A stretch of 64,000 bases of DNA from Epibacterium ulvae. GTDB lineage: Bacteria; Pseudomonadota; Alphaproteobacteria; Rhodobacterales; Rhodobacteraceae. Below, in pieces: positions 63,403 through 64,000 of the stretch. The stretch is from NCBI RefSeq assembly GCF_018678075.1, contig NZ_JAHHIR010000037.1, positions 1 through 64,000 on the forward strand, written 5' to 3'. Position 1 is the stretch's first letter; every line of letters starts with the position of its first letter. A program made the translations under genes and the position numbers. Below the pieces are notes generated by a model. It had not been told where the DNA came from and did no database searches. It saw nothing but the letters and a program-made list of their open reading frames with translations.

Positions 63403-64000
63403 TCAGAACGGCCCGTCTTCCAGAACACCATCCGCGCTCATCTGGGCATAAAGCAGCCCCTCGCGCAGTCCCCGATCCGCAACAGACAGGCGATCCGTGG
63501 GCCAGCACCGCAGTAACGTCTGCAAAATAGCTGAGCCTGACATGATCAACGCCTGCCGGTCATCGCCGATCCGGGGATCATGGCGGCGTCCGTTGGGACC
63601 GAGGTCTAGATACCCTCGTATCACTTTGTCAATCTGATCCGACGTCATCCGCAGCCCATCGACCTTGGTCCGGTCATAGCGTTTCAGCCCCAAATGGGAT
63701 GCAGCCACGGTTGTTACGGTGCCGGATGTTCCAACGATCTGAAACCCTTCGCGAGTTTGTTCGTCCTTGTAGGGGGCAAATGTCGCCAGGTTTTCTTCGA
63801 AAAACCAGCTCATCAGGGCAAAGCGCGCGGAATCATCTTCGACGTCATTAAACTGATCGCGCAGGGTTGCCACGCCGAGGGGGACGCTGATCCAATCGAC
63901 CACTTTTGCGGCCGGAAATGGGCTGTCCCCGGTGTGAAATCCGGCCTGCAACCGCATGATCGCGGTCGGGCGGTCGCGACGGCGCACGGATGAGAGGTCG
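63403..64000 (-). CDS. Ppx/GppA phosphatase family protein, C-terminal part (runs off window)
   Basis: The visible 198 codons are the C-terminal half of an exopolyphosphatase / guanosine pentaphosphatase. Recognisable segments are SVPLGVATLRDQF, the Gly-rich loop FQIVGTSGTVTTVAA and the C-terminal LIMSGSAILQTLLRCWP and VADRGLREGLLY. The frame is still open at position 64000 (reading DLSSVRRR before the first GTG at 63987), so the N-terminal phosphate-binding motif lies beyond the edge. The usual length is about 330-380 residues. Substrate (polyphosphate or pppGpp) is not resolved. Confidence 0.9.
   Translation of the reverse strand, partial: DLSSVRRRDRPTAIMRLQAGFHTGDSPFPAAKVVDWISVPLGVATLRDQFNDVEDDSARFALMSWFFEENLATFAPYKDEQTREGFQIVGTSGTVTTVAASHLGLKRYDRTKVDGLRMTSDQIDKVIRGYLDLGPNGRRHDPRIGDDRQALIMSGSAILQTLLRCWPTDRLSVADRGLREGLLYAQMSADGVLEDGPF

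Overview
The window looks like chromosomal DNA of a marine Rhodobacterales (Roseobacter-type alphaproteobacterium). The evidence is moderately high GC, the gene order dusB-ntrB-ntrC-ntrY-ntrX ... trkA-trkH-hfq-hflX, an NtrC without the GAFTGA loop, and several proteins of families I associate mainly with this order (DUF6477, DUF6456, DUF6614, the protein often called 'component of SufBCD complex'). I cannot name a genus. Almost all of it is dense core-genome coding sequence. No rRNA, tRNA, CRISPR array or prophage was seen.

Layout. 0-1.3 kb is the edge of a surface-polysaccharide locus: a sulfotransferase and a glycosyltransferase-like gene cut by an IS110-family element that runs off the left edge. 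1.4-3.9 kb is guaA with two small downstream genes. 4.2-12 kb holds an MttB-family methyltransferase without a pyrrolysine codon, two Rhodobacterales-specific proteins, a peroxiredoxin, lipA, two c-type cytochromes, hpt and a COQ10-like protein. 12-15.5 kb holds amt, pncC-pgpA and ispDF. 15.7-22.9 kb is the nitrogen-regulation block. 22.9-26.1 kb is a minus-strand islet (caspase-like protease and two lipoproteins) lying between ntrX and trkA. 26.2-30.8 kb is trkA-trkH-hfq-hflX.

30.8-43 kb carries an esterase, a penicillin-acylase-type hydrolase, a hydroxyacid dehydrogenase, a SYLF protein, hemB, a membrane protein, mfd, a drug-efflux MFS and a DsbA-like protein. 43.3-45.5 kb has a cupin regulator and a compact arsenic module: an ArsR-ArsC fusion followed by an aquaglyceroporin. 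45.6-51.2 kb has a YejA-like binding protein, a predicted small RNA with its own promoter and terminator, bdhA, a DUF502 protein and psuK-psuG. 51.4-57.1 kb has a HupE/UreJ-like protein, a ThiE-like protein, trmJ, ctaA and an M32 carboxypeptidase. 57.2-61.3 kb is an AttEFGH-like operon (ABC ATPase, FtsX permease, secreted CrtC/AttH lipocalin). The right end has a YihY-family gene, a 56-codon small gene, rlmE and a truncated Ppx/GppA gene.

Functionally, the ntr genes and amt cover nitrogen sensing and ammonium uptake, and trkAH covers potassium uptake. guaA, hpt and psuKG cover base and nucleoside economy, and ispDF, lipA, hemB and ctaA cover cofactors and isoprenoids. The points most worth a second look are the predicted sRNA at 47.56-47.64 kb, the caspase islet, the ArsRC-AqpS module whose ArsC lacks the usual third redox cysteine, the in-frame IS110 fusion, and the degenerate ThiE-like and HupE-like proteins. 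All calls come from reading the sequence; no database search was run.
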